A stretch of 64,000 nucleotides of DNA. Origin: Prunella strophiata. Lineage: Eukaryota > Chordata > Aves > Passeriformes > Prunellidae. Under the pieces are notes generated by a model, which saw only the letters and a program-made list of their open reading frames with translations, ran no database searches and was not told the DNA's origin. Positions 1-11,737 of this stretch are shown here, piece by piece; positions within the stretch are counted from its first letter, which is position 1, and the number at the start of each line of letters is the position of its first letter. The DNA lies in NCBI GenBank assembly GCA_036583965.1, contig JAZBQD010000034.1, forward strand, positions 2,108,001-2,172,000, given 5' to 3'. Both the position numbers and the translations under genes were made by a program.

Positions 1-1392
1 TCAACAGACCTCTAAGAAAACTATTCCAGCTATAGCTTTGCTTTAAAGTCCAAGGCCAGCTTCTGCTATGAACACTTTATCTAATTACATCAAACCCTCA
101 CTGCATTTCAGCTTTATCAGCTGGAATAGCAAAGTTTAATCACTTCAACAAGTTGGCTATAGCAATCTCTTAATTTTCTGATAAGATAAATTATTGAGCC
201 AGACCCAGGGAAAGAGTCAGGCACAAGCAACTGCTGCAGATGTTTAATTGTAAGCTCTGACACCAAAATCCAGCACCCACTACTCCCATGTCACCATTTT
301 AAACTTCACAGGAGCTGCCCAAGTGGCCACCAGGAGTGACAGAGCACAGAGATACAGTGCCTGAGCCAGCCAGATGAGCAAGCACATCACCCACATTTAC
401 TCCTGATTATTCAGAGAGTATAACCCTCAGCTATGCCCCAAAGATACAATCTTTTCACATATAAATTATCCTGGAGCCAGTCTGCTCATACACAGTAGCC
501 TCTGGTTGGGGTGTTCACAGAGAAAGGTGGAATTCAGTTAAAGCTCTCTCTTTCAAGGGAGTTCACCCTCTGAAGGGATCCCTGTCCCTGCTCATGAACA
601 GGGATCCCTTCTCTCCCTGGGAGAGAAGATGGGAGAGGCAAGGAACAACATTTTGTTGCCAGTGGTCTCTCACTGTGCACCAAGACAAGCAAACCTTGGT
701 GGGCCAGAGGCAAGAGAGCCCCAGTCAGGAGCAGGAGCACTTGGGAGGTCTCTGCTCTGCTGCTGGGGCTTCTCTTCTGACCTCACACATACCCCACAGA
801 GAGGATATTCCAGAATATCCCTCACTGGGGATACTCCAGAACTATCTGGACACAGTCCTTGTGCTGGGAGTTCTGGGATGACCCTGCTGAGCAGGGAGGT
901 GGGACCAGGTGAAGCTCTGTGGTTCCCTCCTCCTGATCCACCCTGTGGTTAACCCTGAGGTTAACACACCTCAGCAGCACAGAGCCCAAGGTTCCATGAC
1001 TGGTAAAGGGAGTGATTTCCAGTGGCCTCCCTGAAGGGAGGGGAATTAAGATTTTTGACTCAGGAAGGAATTTACATGCTCAGAATCTGCTTTAGCAAAG
1101 AGGCCTTTCCCTGTGAAACCCATTGTCCAGTCCTCCAGCCATCTCCCAACTTCACCTGGAGTTCCCTCCAGTTCCTGAGGTGCAGACAGCAAACCCAGAC
1201 ACTCCACTGCCAACAGCAGCTGTCACACCCCCACCAAACACAGCTGACACAGGAGCAGCCCTATTTCTGACTCCATCAATGACAGGGACACTCACTCTCA
1301 GAGCTGCCACTCATGGACCTTCCAGCACTGAAAGTGGCACACCAAGAAAAGAAACCTTCATCCCACAGATAAATGAAGAAAGAGCCACTTAC
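1..1392 (-). other. Intron of the gamma cluster between constant exon 1 and exon 2
   Basis: Sequence downstream (in transcription) of gamma constant exon 1. I looked on the minus strand for constant exon 2, whose family sequence contains a GDDTGTWPNNQ-type stretch, and did not find it, so exons 2 and 3 should lie left of the window. Short ORFs here resemble no family I know. No RNA gene, interspersed repeat or other structure was recognised. Confidence 0.6.
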
Positions 1393-1451
1393 CCACTTGT
1401 TCCAGGTCTCTGGGTCTGAGAGAAGCGCCAGTCTGTGTTGGGCTGAGCTTG
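1393..1451 (-). CDS. PCDHG: Protocadherin gamma constant exon 1
   Basis: A 59 bp exon, too short to stand out as an ORF. On the minus strand a pyrimidine-rich tract ending TTTCTTTGCAG (acceptor AG at 1452-1453) precedes CAA GCT CAG, and the exon ends AGTGG before GTAAGT (donor from 1392). It translates as QAQPNTDWRFSQTQRPGTSG, the last glycine codon being split. The mammalian counterpart is also 59 bp and differs at only a few residues. This exon begins the shared cytoplasmic domain joined to every gamma variable exon. All donors I could place upstream are phase 0, which fits its start on a complete codon. It fixes the locus as the gamma, not alpha, cluster and sets the direction of transcription. 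Confidence 0.95.
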
Positions 1452-3496
1452 CTGCAAAGAAAAAGAAGAGTTTTAATACCTCCATTCTTGCCTTTGAAAA
1501 TGAAAGCGAACTGATCCTGGATTATTTCAGTCTGGAATATCAGCATGTTCTGTCCAAGTGAAGCAAATCAATTAGAACAAAGAGAAAGCTCCCCCTCCCC
1601 CTTTCTTGAGTATTTCTGAAGCAGCATGAATACCAAAAAGCATGACAAAAACTGTTCAGAGAATAATCTTCCAAAGCAGCTCAGGAAACCAGGCTGTGAA
1701 AGAAATGAAGCATGAAATAAACTGATAAGGGCATGAATTCAGCAGGAGCAGTGGTACCACAGTAATGAGCTTGGAGGAGGAAGGGGGGTGTGAGGGGGTG
1801 GCAGAGTTAATTGATACTGAGAAAGATGCTCTTAATGCTCTAAGGTAAAATGGTAACAGACCTTCCTAATTTCTCCTTCTTCTGTCTTTATAAAGGCCTG
1901 CCTAAGATCTTGTTTTCATGCATGGTATTTGAATGACTTTTCCTAGCTGTTGTGGCCTTGGAGCACTACAATATTTTTCTGTCTACAGAAAAAAGAATAA
2001 ACTTCCGACAGCAAGAGGAAAAAGCATTATTTGTTTAGGAGACACAATAACCTTCAGACACAGCAGCACACTTTGTAACCTCATTAATAAACCCTCGTAT
2101 CACTCTCTGCCCGTGTTATTTTACAAGCAGACAATGAACATTTTGTAAATAAGGAAGGACATGGAGCAAGCTTGTATATTCCTGTTTGAATCATGCCTTT
2201 GTGGAAAGCACTAAATAGCACAACTGTTTCTGTCAGGAAAACACACACACTTCCGAAAATCATGATCATCTTAATGAACTCCAGAGTGATGACATACTAC
2301 CTGGAAAGGACAACACTTCCCTCAGCTATTTTAGGAAGGAGCAGTTCACAGTCCATACATAGTGGAACATCAGTTTTATAGGATTATTCTGCTTGTACAT
2401 GCAATTACTAAGGAAAAGTGAAGACGAGTAGAGCTGACCTAGATTTTTATTTAGTAGATGTGCTCTCAGCTAATTTCTCTGCAGCTTTGATGATACTCAT
2501 GAAAGAAGATATTAGAATAAATTACTCCCCTAAAATAGATGCCCCACTGGTCCCCATGCTGCATGCAAATGAAGCTGTTTAAAGACTTGCCCTCCAGATT
2601 TCAGATACGCATTTTTGCACACGCTGACACACAATACTGCACTAAATAAGCCCTTCCCAATATTTTGAATAGCCCTTCCATATTTTGAATTCCTGTTGTA
2701 ATTACCATTTTCAAATTTAGGGCAGGTATTTGTGACACAAAATTGCTTTACTTTTTATATGCTGAAGTTATAAAAGCTCCAGCTAAACACAGTCACCTAC
2801 ATCTATATTTAGGCATCCAAGTACAAACAGCTCAAGTTTTCAAAGCTTGCCGCTCCTCAGCCTCTGCAAGCCCAAGGGCACATAAGGTCACCAGGATCTT
2901 TGTGAATAATGTCACCCCTGACATTTCAGTATTTTAGTGCTGAATACTGAATTCAGCTCCTCGCTCAACATGACCAAGCTGGAAAATGATCCCTTGCCAA
3001 GGCACAGTCAGTAATTAATAACACTTGGGGTTTGAGAAATGAGAAATTTCTACAATGCACCTCTAAAATTGAGCAAAAGAAACACAGGCAGACTTTCCTT
3101 TCAGATAACCTCCCCCGCACCACAGCTCATGTGCCATGTTTCATGTGTAGGAAAAATGGGTTAAACAGAACCAAGAAGTTAAACCCCCAGAAAACCCGTT
3201 CCCGACCACGCTGAGAATAACTTTAAATAGAAACACGTATGAACAGGGCCAAGGGGAAACTCTCCACTGCTACAAACACAGAGTCTTTGATTCTATAACG
3301 CTGCTCGGCCCCTTCCCCCACCTCCACCAAGCCGAGCCAAAACTTTCACCTGCCACCTCCCAGGAGATGACAGTGACACGTGTTCCCTGAGGCCACCGTC
3401 TGAGAAGGAAGGACAGACAGAGAACAGCCAAGTGGCCTGGATATGACAAACTGTTGCACTTAGCAGAGAGGACAGTAAGAAGCAGCCATCTCTTAC
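1452..3496 (-). other. Intron between the last variable exon and constant exon 1
   Basis: About 2 kb of AT-richer sequence with no EC-domain coding sequence on either strand and no long ORF. It is the intron removed when the exon at 3.5-5.9 kb is spliced to constant exon 1. It is also the terminal part of the longer introns removed from all upstream variable exons. I see no recognisable repeat or RNA gene. Confidence 0.7.
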
Positions 3497-5930
3497 CCCA
3501 TCACAGGGACTCGCTAAGGTGCTGGTCACCTGCTCATAGGCAGCCACGGTCTCCGCAGTGCTAGAATGGCTGAAGGGCTTTACAAAGAGGAAATCGCTCT
3601 GCTCAGACATGGGCGAGAAACAAGAGGTGTAGTTCTGTGCCTGGGAGGTCAAGCCCGCTCCTCCCACGTCCAGGTACTTGATGAAGCCATCTGGCTTCAT
3701 CTGCCCTCGGAAATGGGAGGCGGGCTTGCGGCCAGTCCCTCGGCAGCAACCCGCGAAGGTCCAGCTGGCACTGCCAGCTTTGAGACACCGGGCAGCCACC
3801 AGCCCAAACATCACACAGGACACAAGGGAGATGGACACCAAGGAGATGATGAGGTAAAGAGTTAGGTTGGTATCCTCGGAAGAAGGCTGGGGGAGGTCCA
3901 AGGACTTGGAGAAGTCCTGCTACGCCGTTTTCCTCCGGAGAAATGACTATTACCACAGAGGACGAGAGGGACGGCGTGCCATTGTCCCTCACTTCGACCA
4001 CCAGCCTGTGGGAGTCTTCTGACTCCCTGAGAGCCTGTGCAACCCTTATCTCTCCAGAGCGGCGTTCCACTTGGAAAGGCAAAGCCTCAGCAGACTCCTG
4101 CAGCTGGTAGGACAGCCAGGCATTATGGCCACTGTCAGCATCAACTGCTACAATTTTAGTTACCAGATAGCCAGGCTCTGCCAAGGCCGGGATGGCTTGG
4201 TGGAAGGCAGAGCCCTTGGGGACAGACGGGTAGACAATGTTGGGAGCATTGTCATTCTCGTCCAGGACAAACACATGGACCACAGCAGTGCTACTCAGAG
4301 CAGGAGACCCAGCATCCTTCACCTCCACAGGCACCTGGAACACCTTGTCCTGCTCGTAATCCAGAGCTCGCACGGTGTAGATGGTGCCATTGTCCTGATC
4401 GATTCGGAAGTAGGTTGAGATAGGTGCATCCTGCATCCCATTGTCCAGGATGGAGTAAGACAGCTTGGCATTGTTACCCTCATCAGGATCTGATGCTGAC
4501 ACTGAAAAGACAGAAGTTCCAGGGAGGGAGTTTTCCTGAACATGAGCTGTATCAAAAGGGCTGGAGAAATTCGGTGCATTATCATTCACGTCAGCAATGC
4601 GGAGATAAAAGGTTTTTTGTGTGGCCCTCTGGGGGGACCCTGAATCCACAGCCCTCACTGTGATGTTGTATCCACTGGCCTTCTCCCGATCAAGGGGACC
4701 ACTGGTGACCAGTGAGAAATGCTCTTTGAAGGATGACACTAGTTTAAATGGGAGCTCTTTTGCTATGTGCAGACGAACCTGCCCATTGTCACCCGAATCG
4801 CTGTCCTTCACACCAATGAGGGCGATCACCGTGCCTGGGGCTGCATCCTCCTGCACTGGGCTGGAGACAGAGGTCAGCACAATCTCTGGGCTGTTATCGT
4901 TGATATCAATTAATTCCACTCGCAGGTGACAGTGGCCCTCCATGGCCGGGGATCCCTTGTCCCTGGCTCGCACCGCAATCTCGTAAGCACTGGATTCCTC
5001 ATAATCCAGCGGGGCTTTGGTTCTGATCTCCCCTGTACGGGCATCTAAGGAGAACAGTTTGGTGAATTTACCAGGTGCATTATTGCTGGTTTTGAAAGAA
5101 TATTCCACATCCCCGTTGGGACCTTCATCCAGGTCGGTGACATTCAGCTTGGTGACCAGAGTGCCCACTGGCACATTCTCCTCCAGAAGTACCTTGGATA
5201 TGGGTGGGTCACAGACAGGAGGGTTGTCATTTGCATCCAAGACGTGAATGGTAACCCTGGCAGTGCCAGATTTCACGGGATTCCCTCCATCCAGAGCTGT
5301 CAGTGTTAGATGATGAACAGGCACTTTCTCTCTATCCAGTGCTTTTTCAAGTACGATCTCAGGCATTTTAACTCCATCTCCTCTCACATTGATGCTCAGG
5401 GCAAAATGCTTGCTGGGGCTGAGCTCGTAGGTGGAGATGGAGTTGGAGCCCATATCTGGATCTTCTGCTACCTCCAAGGGCAACCGAGTCCCAGGGTTGG
5501 CTACCTCAGTGATCTCCAGCACCACCTCTGGCTTGGGGAACTGGGGCGCGTTGTCATTCACGTCGAGGACCTCCACCTCAACACGGTGGAGCTGGAGGGG
5601 ATTCTCCATGACGAGTTGGAGGTGCAGCGAGCACGTGGGGCTCTGCCCACACAGTGCCTCCCGGTCCAGCCTGCTGTCCAGGAGCAGCACACCTGCCGCC
5701 AGGTCCACCTGGAAGTGCCGCTGCCCACCCTCGCTCACCAGGCGCAAGTTGCGGGCGGCCAGGCTCCGCACCTCCACCCCTAAGTCCTTGGCCAGGTCGC
5801 CCACAGAGAAGCCCGGCTCGCGATCCTCGGGCACGGAGTAGTGGAGCTGGGCGCAGCTGGGAGCCGGCAGGCAGGAGAGAGCTGCGAGCAGCAGCGGGAG
5901 CTGCCATGGCAAACTCTGTCCCGCGAGCAT
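3497..5930 (-). CDS. C-type gamma protocadherin variable exon (most 3'), one frameshift
   Basis: Encodes a signal peptide (start MLAGQSLPWQL at 5930, cleavage near PSCA-QLHYSV), six EC repeats with the calcium motifs DxNDNxP, LDRE and DxD, a membrane helix (LYLIISLVSISLVSCVMFG) and a tail containing KPDGFIKYLDVGG and CFSPMSEQSDFLFVKP. The last coding bases are TGTGATGGG before donor GTAAGA, phase 0. An upstream in-frame ATG (6236) would add about 100 low-complexity residues before the signal peptide, so I reject it. The exon is 2434 bp, one over a multiple of three. The frame breaks near 3916, where an extra C:G pair separates EENGVA from DFSKSLDLPQP; removing one base gives an open 811-codon exon. 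Role: homophilic neuronal adhesion, spliced to the gamma constant exons. The tail is not that of mammalian GC3, GC4 or GC5 as I know them, so the isoform name is left open. No CSE-like block was found upstream. Confidence 0.85.
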
Positions 5931-6538
5931 CCCGTGCCGGGTGTGAGAACGGAGCAGCGCGGAGAGGAGCGGCGGCGGCTCCGCGCAGCCTCCCCCTCCT
6001 CCCCGCCCCCGCAGCCGGCCCCGGCAGCCGGAACCCCTGCGCCCCGGGGGGGTCCGAGCGGGTTGTGCAGGGAGGAAGCCGCCGCCGGAGCCGCCGGAGC
6101 CGGACAGGGAGGGATGGAGGAGGCGGGGGAGGGGGCGAGCGCAGCCCGGCCGGCTGAACCGCTTCTCGATACGCAAAGACACACAAAGTCGGCGAGCGGA
6201 GGGGATGGACCGAGTGACAGTTTTACGTCTCTCCACAGCCCCCTCCTCCTCCGCCTCCTCCTTTTTCTCTCCCTCCTCCTCCCCTTCTCCATCTCACCGC
6301 CTTCCCCAAAATACGCACGGCGTAGCCCTCCCCTTCCCCCGCTGCCGCCACTCCGCCCCCGCAGCGCCGGGAGGGCGCCGGGGACTCCCGGCAGCGGGAA
6401 ACCCGCTCCGCCCCGCCCCGCCCGGCTGCTGGCACCGGGCACCGGCCGACACCCCCTGCCCAAAGCCGGTGGGCTCGGTGCCGAGCCCCGCGAACACCGG
6501 GGCTGTGTTCAGGCTGGAGACCACACCCCCGAGCTCAC

Positions 6539-8938
6539 CTCGCTGCACAGGGTGGGATCCGCGGAGGGTTTCACAAACATGAATTCGCTGATATCCGAGA
6601 CCGGCGAAAAGCAGGAGCGGTAACGAGGGGCGGGGGGTGCCGTTGCTGTCACCTGCACGCCCATCACAGTGTCCCCTTTCTTAGGCTCATAGTGCAAGTG
6701 CCCAAAGATGTGGCTGGGAGGAGGCTGAAGCGTGTTCACGCTCTCCACGCAGCAGCCCTGGTTGGCAGGTGCAGAGCCCCGCCGGAGGCACCGAATGCCC
6801 AGCGCTGCCATTGCCACCAGCGAGACGGTGGAGATGAGCACCAGGGACACAATCAGATAAAGCGTAATAGTGGGCAAGCCCCCACCATCAGCGGCCTGAG
6901 CCTCGGAGCCCTGCAGGGCCTCTGGACCCTTCTCCTCCACCAGCACCACCAGTGTGACAGCTGTGGAGAGCGGGGGCTCCCCGGCGTCCCGCACCACCAC
7001 CAGCAGTTCGTGCTCAGAGGCGTCCGTCTCCTGCAGAGCCCGCATGATCCGGACCTCCCCGGAGCGCAGGGCCACGCTGAAAAGCCCCAGGTCTGTGGCT
7101 TCCACGAGGTGGTAGGACAGCCAGGCATTGCGCCCCGAGTCCGCATCTATTGCCACCACCTTGGTGATGAGGGCAGGAGGGACGATGGAGGGGGAAATTC
7201 GGAACTGAGTAGCAGAGTCCTCCCCAGCCCTGGGGAAATGCACCCGTGGGGCGTTGTCGTTCTGGTCCACTACAAAAACATGAACCAGTGTTCTGTTCCT
7301 CAGGGCCGGGGAGCCACCGTCAGAGACCTCCACGTGGAACTGGAGATAGGTGGTTTGCTCATAGTCAAAAGGGAATTTGGCAGTGACCTGCCCATTCGTG
7401 GGATGTATCGAGAGGTAGCGAGTAGGATCCAGGCCTGGATCTGTCCCACCAGCTCGCAGGATGGAGTAGGACAGGCGGGAATTCTGCTCCGAGTCAGGGT
7501 CGGCAGCAGAGACTGTAACCAGCACACTGCCCACTGGGTTGTTTTCTGCCACCAGCACTTCATAGGACGCTTGCTCAAACTGGGGAGCGTTGTCATTGAC
7601 ATCTATCAGGGTGATTGGCAAGATGGTGTGGCGGGAGAGGGGGGGATTGCCCAGGTCCGAGGCAGAGACGGTGACGTTGTAGTAGGCAACATGCTCCCGG
7701 TCCAAACGGGTGCTGGTGAGCAGCGAGTACTGGTGCTCGTAGTCCTTACGCAGCTGGAAGGGAAGATCTGGAGACACGTGACACAGGACCTTGCCCTGCT
7801 CACCAGAGTCCCTGTCTCTGACGTGTATCACGGCCACCACTGTGCCCGGCAGTGCATCCTCACTCAGGGTGCTTGAGAAGGAGGTGAGAATGACCTCGGG
7901 GGCATTGTCATTGACATCAGTGATTTCCACCACCACGCTGCAGTGCTCCTCCATCGTGGGCGACCCCATGTCCTTGGCCTCCACTTCGATCTCGTACACT
8001 GTCGCCTCCTCAAAGTCCAGGTTGCCCTGGACACGAATCTCCCCAGTTTGCTCATCGATGGCAAAGATCTGGCGTAAGGCAGCTGAGTTGTGGCTACTGA
8101 GGGAGTAGCGGATGTCTCCATTGGGTCCTTCGTCCACATCCGTGGCATTTAACTTCACCACGAGGGTGCCCAGCGGCGAGTTCTCCACCAAGCGTGCTCC
8201 ATATGATGGTCTGTCAAAGACTGGGTGGTTGTCATTGGCATCCAGGACCTGAATAGTGATGCGGATCTTGCTGGACTGTGGGGGAGAGCCCCCATCTTCA
8301 GCAGTCAGGACCAGGTAGTGGAAAGCTCTGAACTCCCGGTCCAGGGCCCGCTCCAGCACCAGCTCAGGGAACTTCCCACCATCAGTGCGGGCCTTCACGT
8401 TGAGGTTGAAGTTGTCATTGGCACTCAGGTGATAGGTCTGCAAGGTGTTGGTGCCCACGTCGGGGTCCTGGGCTGGCTGAATGGGGAAGCGGGCACCCAG
8501 AGACGCCAGCTCGTAGATGCGCAGGGAAACCTCATCGCTGGGGAACTCCGGGGGGTTGTCATTGATGTCCAGGATCTCCACCTCAATACGGTAAAACTCC
8601 ACCGGGTTCTCGATAGCAAGTTTCAAGTGGAGGAAGCAGCGTGGGTTCTGCCCGCAGAGCTGCTCCCGGTCTATCCTCTCGCTGACCATAATAACACCGG
8701 TGTTCACATTGACAGAGAAGTACTGGGAATCCGAATCCGACAGTACCTGCAGATTAGCTGCCGCCAGTTTAGCCACATCGGTGCCCAGGTCCTTGGCGAT
8801 ATTGCCCACAAAGGCACCCCGTGTGAGCTCCTCCGGGATGCTGTATCGGATCTGAGCAGATGAGCTGTGCAAGAATAAACAGAAGGAGAAGACACGCGGC
8901 AGCCCCAGGGACCGGCGCGCCTGCCCTGCCCTCGGCAT
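6539..8938 (-). CDS. C-type gamma protocadherin variable exon, intact
   Basis: An uninterrupted 800-codon exon. I chose the start MPRAGQARRSLG (8938) because it gives a compact signal peptide ending HSSSA-QIRYSI; an in-frame ATG at 9010 would add 24 basic residues. Six EC repeats follow (DINDNPPEF, DANDNHPVF, DVNDNAPEV, DVNDNAPQF, DQNDNAPRV), then a helix around TLYLIVSLVLISTVSLVAM and a tail with CC, HIFGHLHYEPKKGD and CFSPVSDISEFMFVKP. It ends CTGTGCAGCGAG before donor GTGAGC, phase 0. Only 608 bp separate this donor from the ATG of the next variable exon. Its tail resembles that of the exon at 3497-5930 (CFSPxSxxSxFxFVKP), so the two may be sister isoforms. PPSHIFGHLHY is weakly reminiscent of the GC4 tail, but the position 3' of the GC5-like exon argues against a simple GC4 call. 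Confidence 0.9.
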
Positions 8939-9074
8939 CCTTGCCGGGTGGCCGGCCGGGGAGCGATGCCCTCGGCGCCGGGGGCCGCGCTCAGCGCTCG
9001 CCGCTCCCATTCATTGTTTGGGGCGGACGCGGCTCGACGGGGCGGGGGGAGCGCGGCCGCGCAGCCTCCCCGCC

Positions 9075-9079
9075 ATTGG
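9075..9079 (-). promoter_or_regulatory. CCAAT box upstream of the intact C-type exon
   Basis: CCAAT on the minus strand within GCAGCCAATGGCGG, about 140 bp before the ATG at 8938. It lies in the 331 bp GC-rich interval that must hold this exon's promoter and also the donor of the next exon upstream. No GCCGCTGTYGRCC block is present here. Promoter function is inferred from position. Confidence 0.45.
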
Positions 9080-9269
9080 CTGCGGGCGCGGCGGCGCCGC
9101 TCCAATCGCCGCGCTCCTTCCCCAGGACAGCAACACCGGCGCCAATCACGGCCCGCGCGTCCGCCGCCGCCGCGCGCCGCGAACCGGCGCGGCCGCTCCG
9201 CGCCCCCCGCGGGGACCGCGCCGACGGAGCGCCCGGCGCGCCGGACCCCGCCCCGGCAGTGCCGCTCAC

Positions 9270-11725
9270 CTGGCCGCGGTCCCGCAGCGTGCCGGCGGCG
9301 GGCAGGAAAGCCCCGCTCTCCCTCGGCAGGGTGGCGGGGGTTGGGCAGGGCCGCAGGAAGGTGAAGTCGCTCCGCTCGGAGCCGGGGGAGAAGCAGGTGC
9401 TGTAGCACTGGGACGGGGAGTCGGTGGGTCGCAGCGTGACCTCCATGTACTTAAGGGTGCCGTCCGAGCTGAGCTGGAGCTTGGGGCTGGAGTGCTTGCA
9501 GAAGTCCCGGGAGGGCGACTCGCTGAGCCAGCAGCAGCAGTAGGGTGAGACGGCGGCACGGCCCCTGCGCCGGAGGCACCGGGCGGCCAGGAGGGTGACG
9601 GTGGCTAGTGCCACCGTGCTAATGGCTGCCAGCGCTATGATCAGGTAGAAGGTCAGGTCTGGCTTCTCCTTGGCACCAGCCAGGAAATCCTGAGGCTTGA
9701 AGCTCTCCTCCAGAGCTGCCTCCTCCAGGGCCACAGTGATGGTGGCAGTGGTGGAGAGCGGAGGGTCACCGTTGTCCGTGACCAGGACAACGAGCTGCTG
9801 CACTGCCATGTCACTGTCCTGGAAGGCACGCGCTGTCCGCACCTCCCCGGTGTACAGAGACACATGGAACAAGGAGGGGTCGGTGGACTGTGGCAACAGT
9901 CGGTACGAGAGCCAGGCATTGTGCCCAGCATCTGCATCCACTGCTGTCACCTTGGCCACCAGGTAGCCTGGTGGGGCAGACAGCTGGGACCCTCTGGGGT
10001 GCCGGCACATCGCTGTCACTGGCAGGGTGCAGGATGGTGGGGGGATGGTCATTCTGGTCCAGCACAAAGATGTAGACAGTAACGTTGGCATAGAGAGGGG
10101 GGGACCCCGAGTCCCTCACAACCACAGACACTGGCAGAACCTGCAGCAGCTCGAAGTCAAAGGTGCGCTGGGCATAGAGATTACCATTGTCAGGGTTGAT
10201 GTGGACAAAGGAAGAGATGGGGGCATCCTGCACTTGGCCACTCTCTATGGAGTAAACAAGCCGGGAATTATCCCCGTCGTCAGGATCTGAGGCAGAGACG
10301 GTGCACAGCAGGGAGCCAGGCGGGTTGTTCTCCTGGAGAAAGGCATCGTAGGAGGGCTGCGAGAAGCGTGGGGGGTTGTCATTCACATCAGATATATTGA
10401 GGAGCAGCGTGAGTGTGGTGGTGAGGGCAGGAGAACCACCATCCTGGGCAATCAGCTCCACTGCATACTGTGAGGCAGACTCTCGGTCCAGGCTCTTCTG
10501 GGTGACCAGGGAAAAGTGGTTCTGAAGGGACCTGATGGCAAAAGGCACATCGGGGGAGATCTCCAAGCTCACATCTCCATTGGCCCCTGAGTCTCGGTCC
10601 CGTACATTGAAGAGCCCCACAACAGTCTCCGGTGGGGTGTCTTCTGGCACCGGGTTCAACAGGGAGGTGAGCAGCACCTCCGGGGGGTTGTCATTGGCAT
10701 CCTCCACTTGTACCTGCAGCACACAATTGCCCTCCATCTCCGGGACCCCTCCATCATGGGCTCGCACATAGATCTCATAGAAACGAGATTCCTCAAAGTC
10801 TAGGGCCCCGCTCACCCGGACCTCGCCGGAGCGGGGATCCAGGGCAAAGAGCCTCCGCACCGAGTCGGAGGTGTGAACCCCGAAGGAGTACTGTGTCTCC
10901 CCATTGGGACCCTCATCGGGGTCAGACGCATTGACCCGGAGGAGCACAGCCCCCACAGGTGTGTTCTCCGGGACTTTCACCTTGTACTGTGGTGTGGTCA
11001 AAGGTGGGTGCGTTGTCATTGACATCCAGCACCTGGACCGTTATCTGCGCCGTGCCCGAGCGCGCTGGGCTTCCCCCATCCACGGCCGTCAGCACCAGCT
11101 GCACCTCTGGCTGCTCTTCCCGGTCCAGGGCACGCTCCAGCACTAGCTCCGGGAAGAGTTTGCCATCCGGCTGCTGCTTGACATCCAGGGAGAAGTGGGC
11201 ATTGGGGCTCAGCCAGTAGGAGCTCACAGCATTGGTGCCCACGTCGGGGTCCTGTGCGCTCTCCAGGGGGAAGCGCGCAGCCACCGTGGCAGACTCGGCG
11301 ATGCGCAGGGTGCGGTGAGCGGTGGGGAAGCTCGGGGAGTTGTCATTCAGATCCAGGATCTCCACTTCCAGGCGGAAGAGCTGCAGGGGGTTCTCTGCCA
11401 CCACCTGCACCGACAGCACGCAGCTGGCAGCTGCTCCGCACAGACGCTCGCGGTCCAGCCGCTGGCTCACCACCAGCGTGCCGCTGTCCAGGCGCACGGC
11501 GAAGTAGCGCAAGCTCTCCTCTGAGCCCAGGCGCAGCCTGCGACCCGGCAGCTCCTCCACCTTCAAGCCCAGGTCCCGGGCCACGTTCCCCACCACGGTT
11601 CCCAACTCTGACTCCTCAACCACCGAGTAGTGGATCTGCCCGGAGACCCAGCCCCAGCCGCAGAGCAAAAACAAACTCAGTACTTGCCATTTCCAGGCGG
11701 GTCGCTGGAGGCTGGCACTCTCCAT
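9270..11725 (-). CDS. PCDHGC5: PCDHGC5-like gamma variable exon with two frameshifts
   Basis: Begins [19 protein letters not shown], a signal peptide ending [17 protein letters not shown]; an in-frame ATG four codons earlier (11737) is an alternative start. Six EC repeats follow, then a helix near [19 protein letters not shown] and a tail with [18 protein letters not shown] and [16 protein letters not shown], ending CTGCGGGACCGCGGCCAG before donor GTGAGC, phase 0. [16 protein letters not shown]...GWVSG and the [14 protein letters not shown] tail are the features I associate with PCDHGC5. Two breaks, near 10988-11000 (after NDNAPTFDH, before [10 protein letters not shown]) and near 9980-9995 (after APQR, before [10 protein letters not shown]), each need one base removed. 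The length is 2 modulo 3, as two single-base insertions predict, so sequencing error is likelier than decay. No CSE block was found upstream, as in mammalian GC5. Confidence 0.8.
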
Positions 11726-11737
11726 GTCCGTGCGCAT

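Noticed and set aside
1..1392. Gamma constant exon 2
   Set aside because: The expected GDDTGTWPNNQ-type coding sequence is not present on the minus strand; it should lie beyond the left edge.
5841..6623. Plus-strand 260-codon ORF over the 5' end of the first variable exon
   Set aside because: A shadow of the GC-rich promoter and signal-peptide region, rich in Pro, Arg and Ala, with no recognisable feature.
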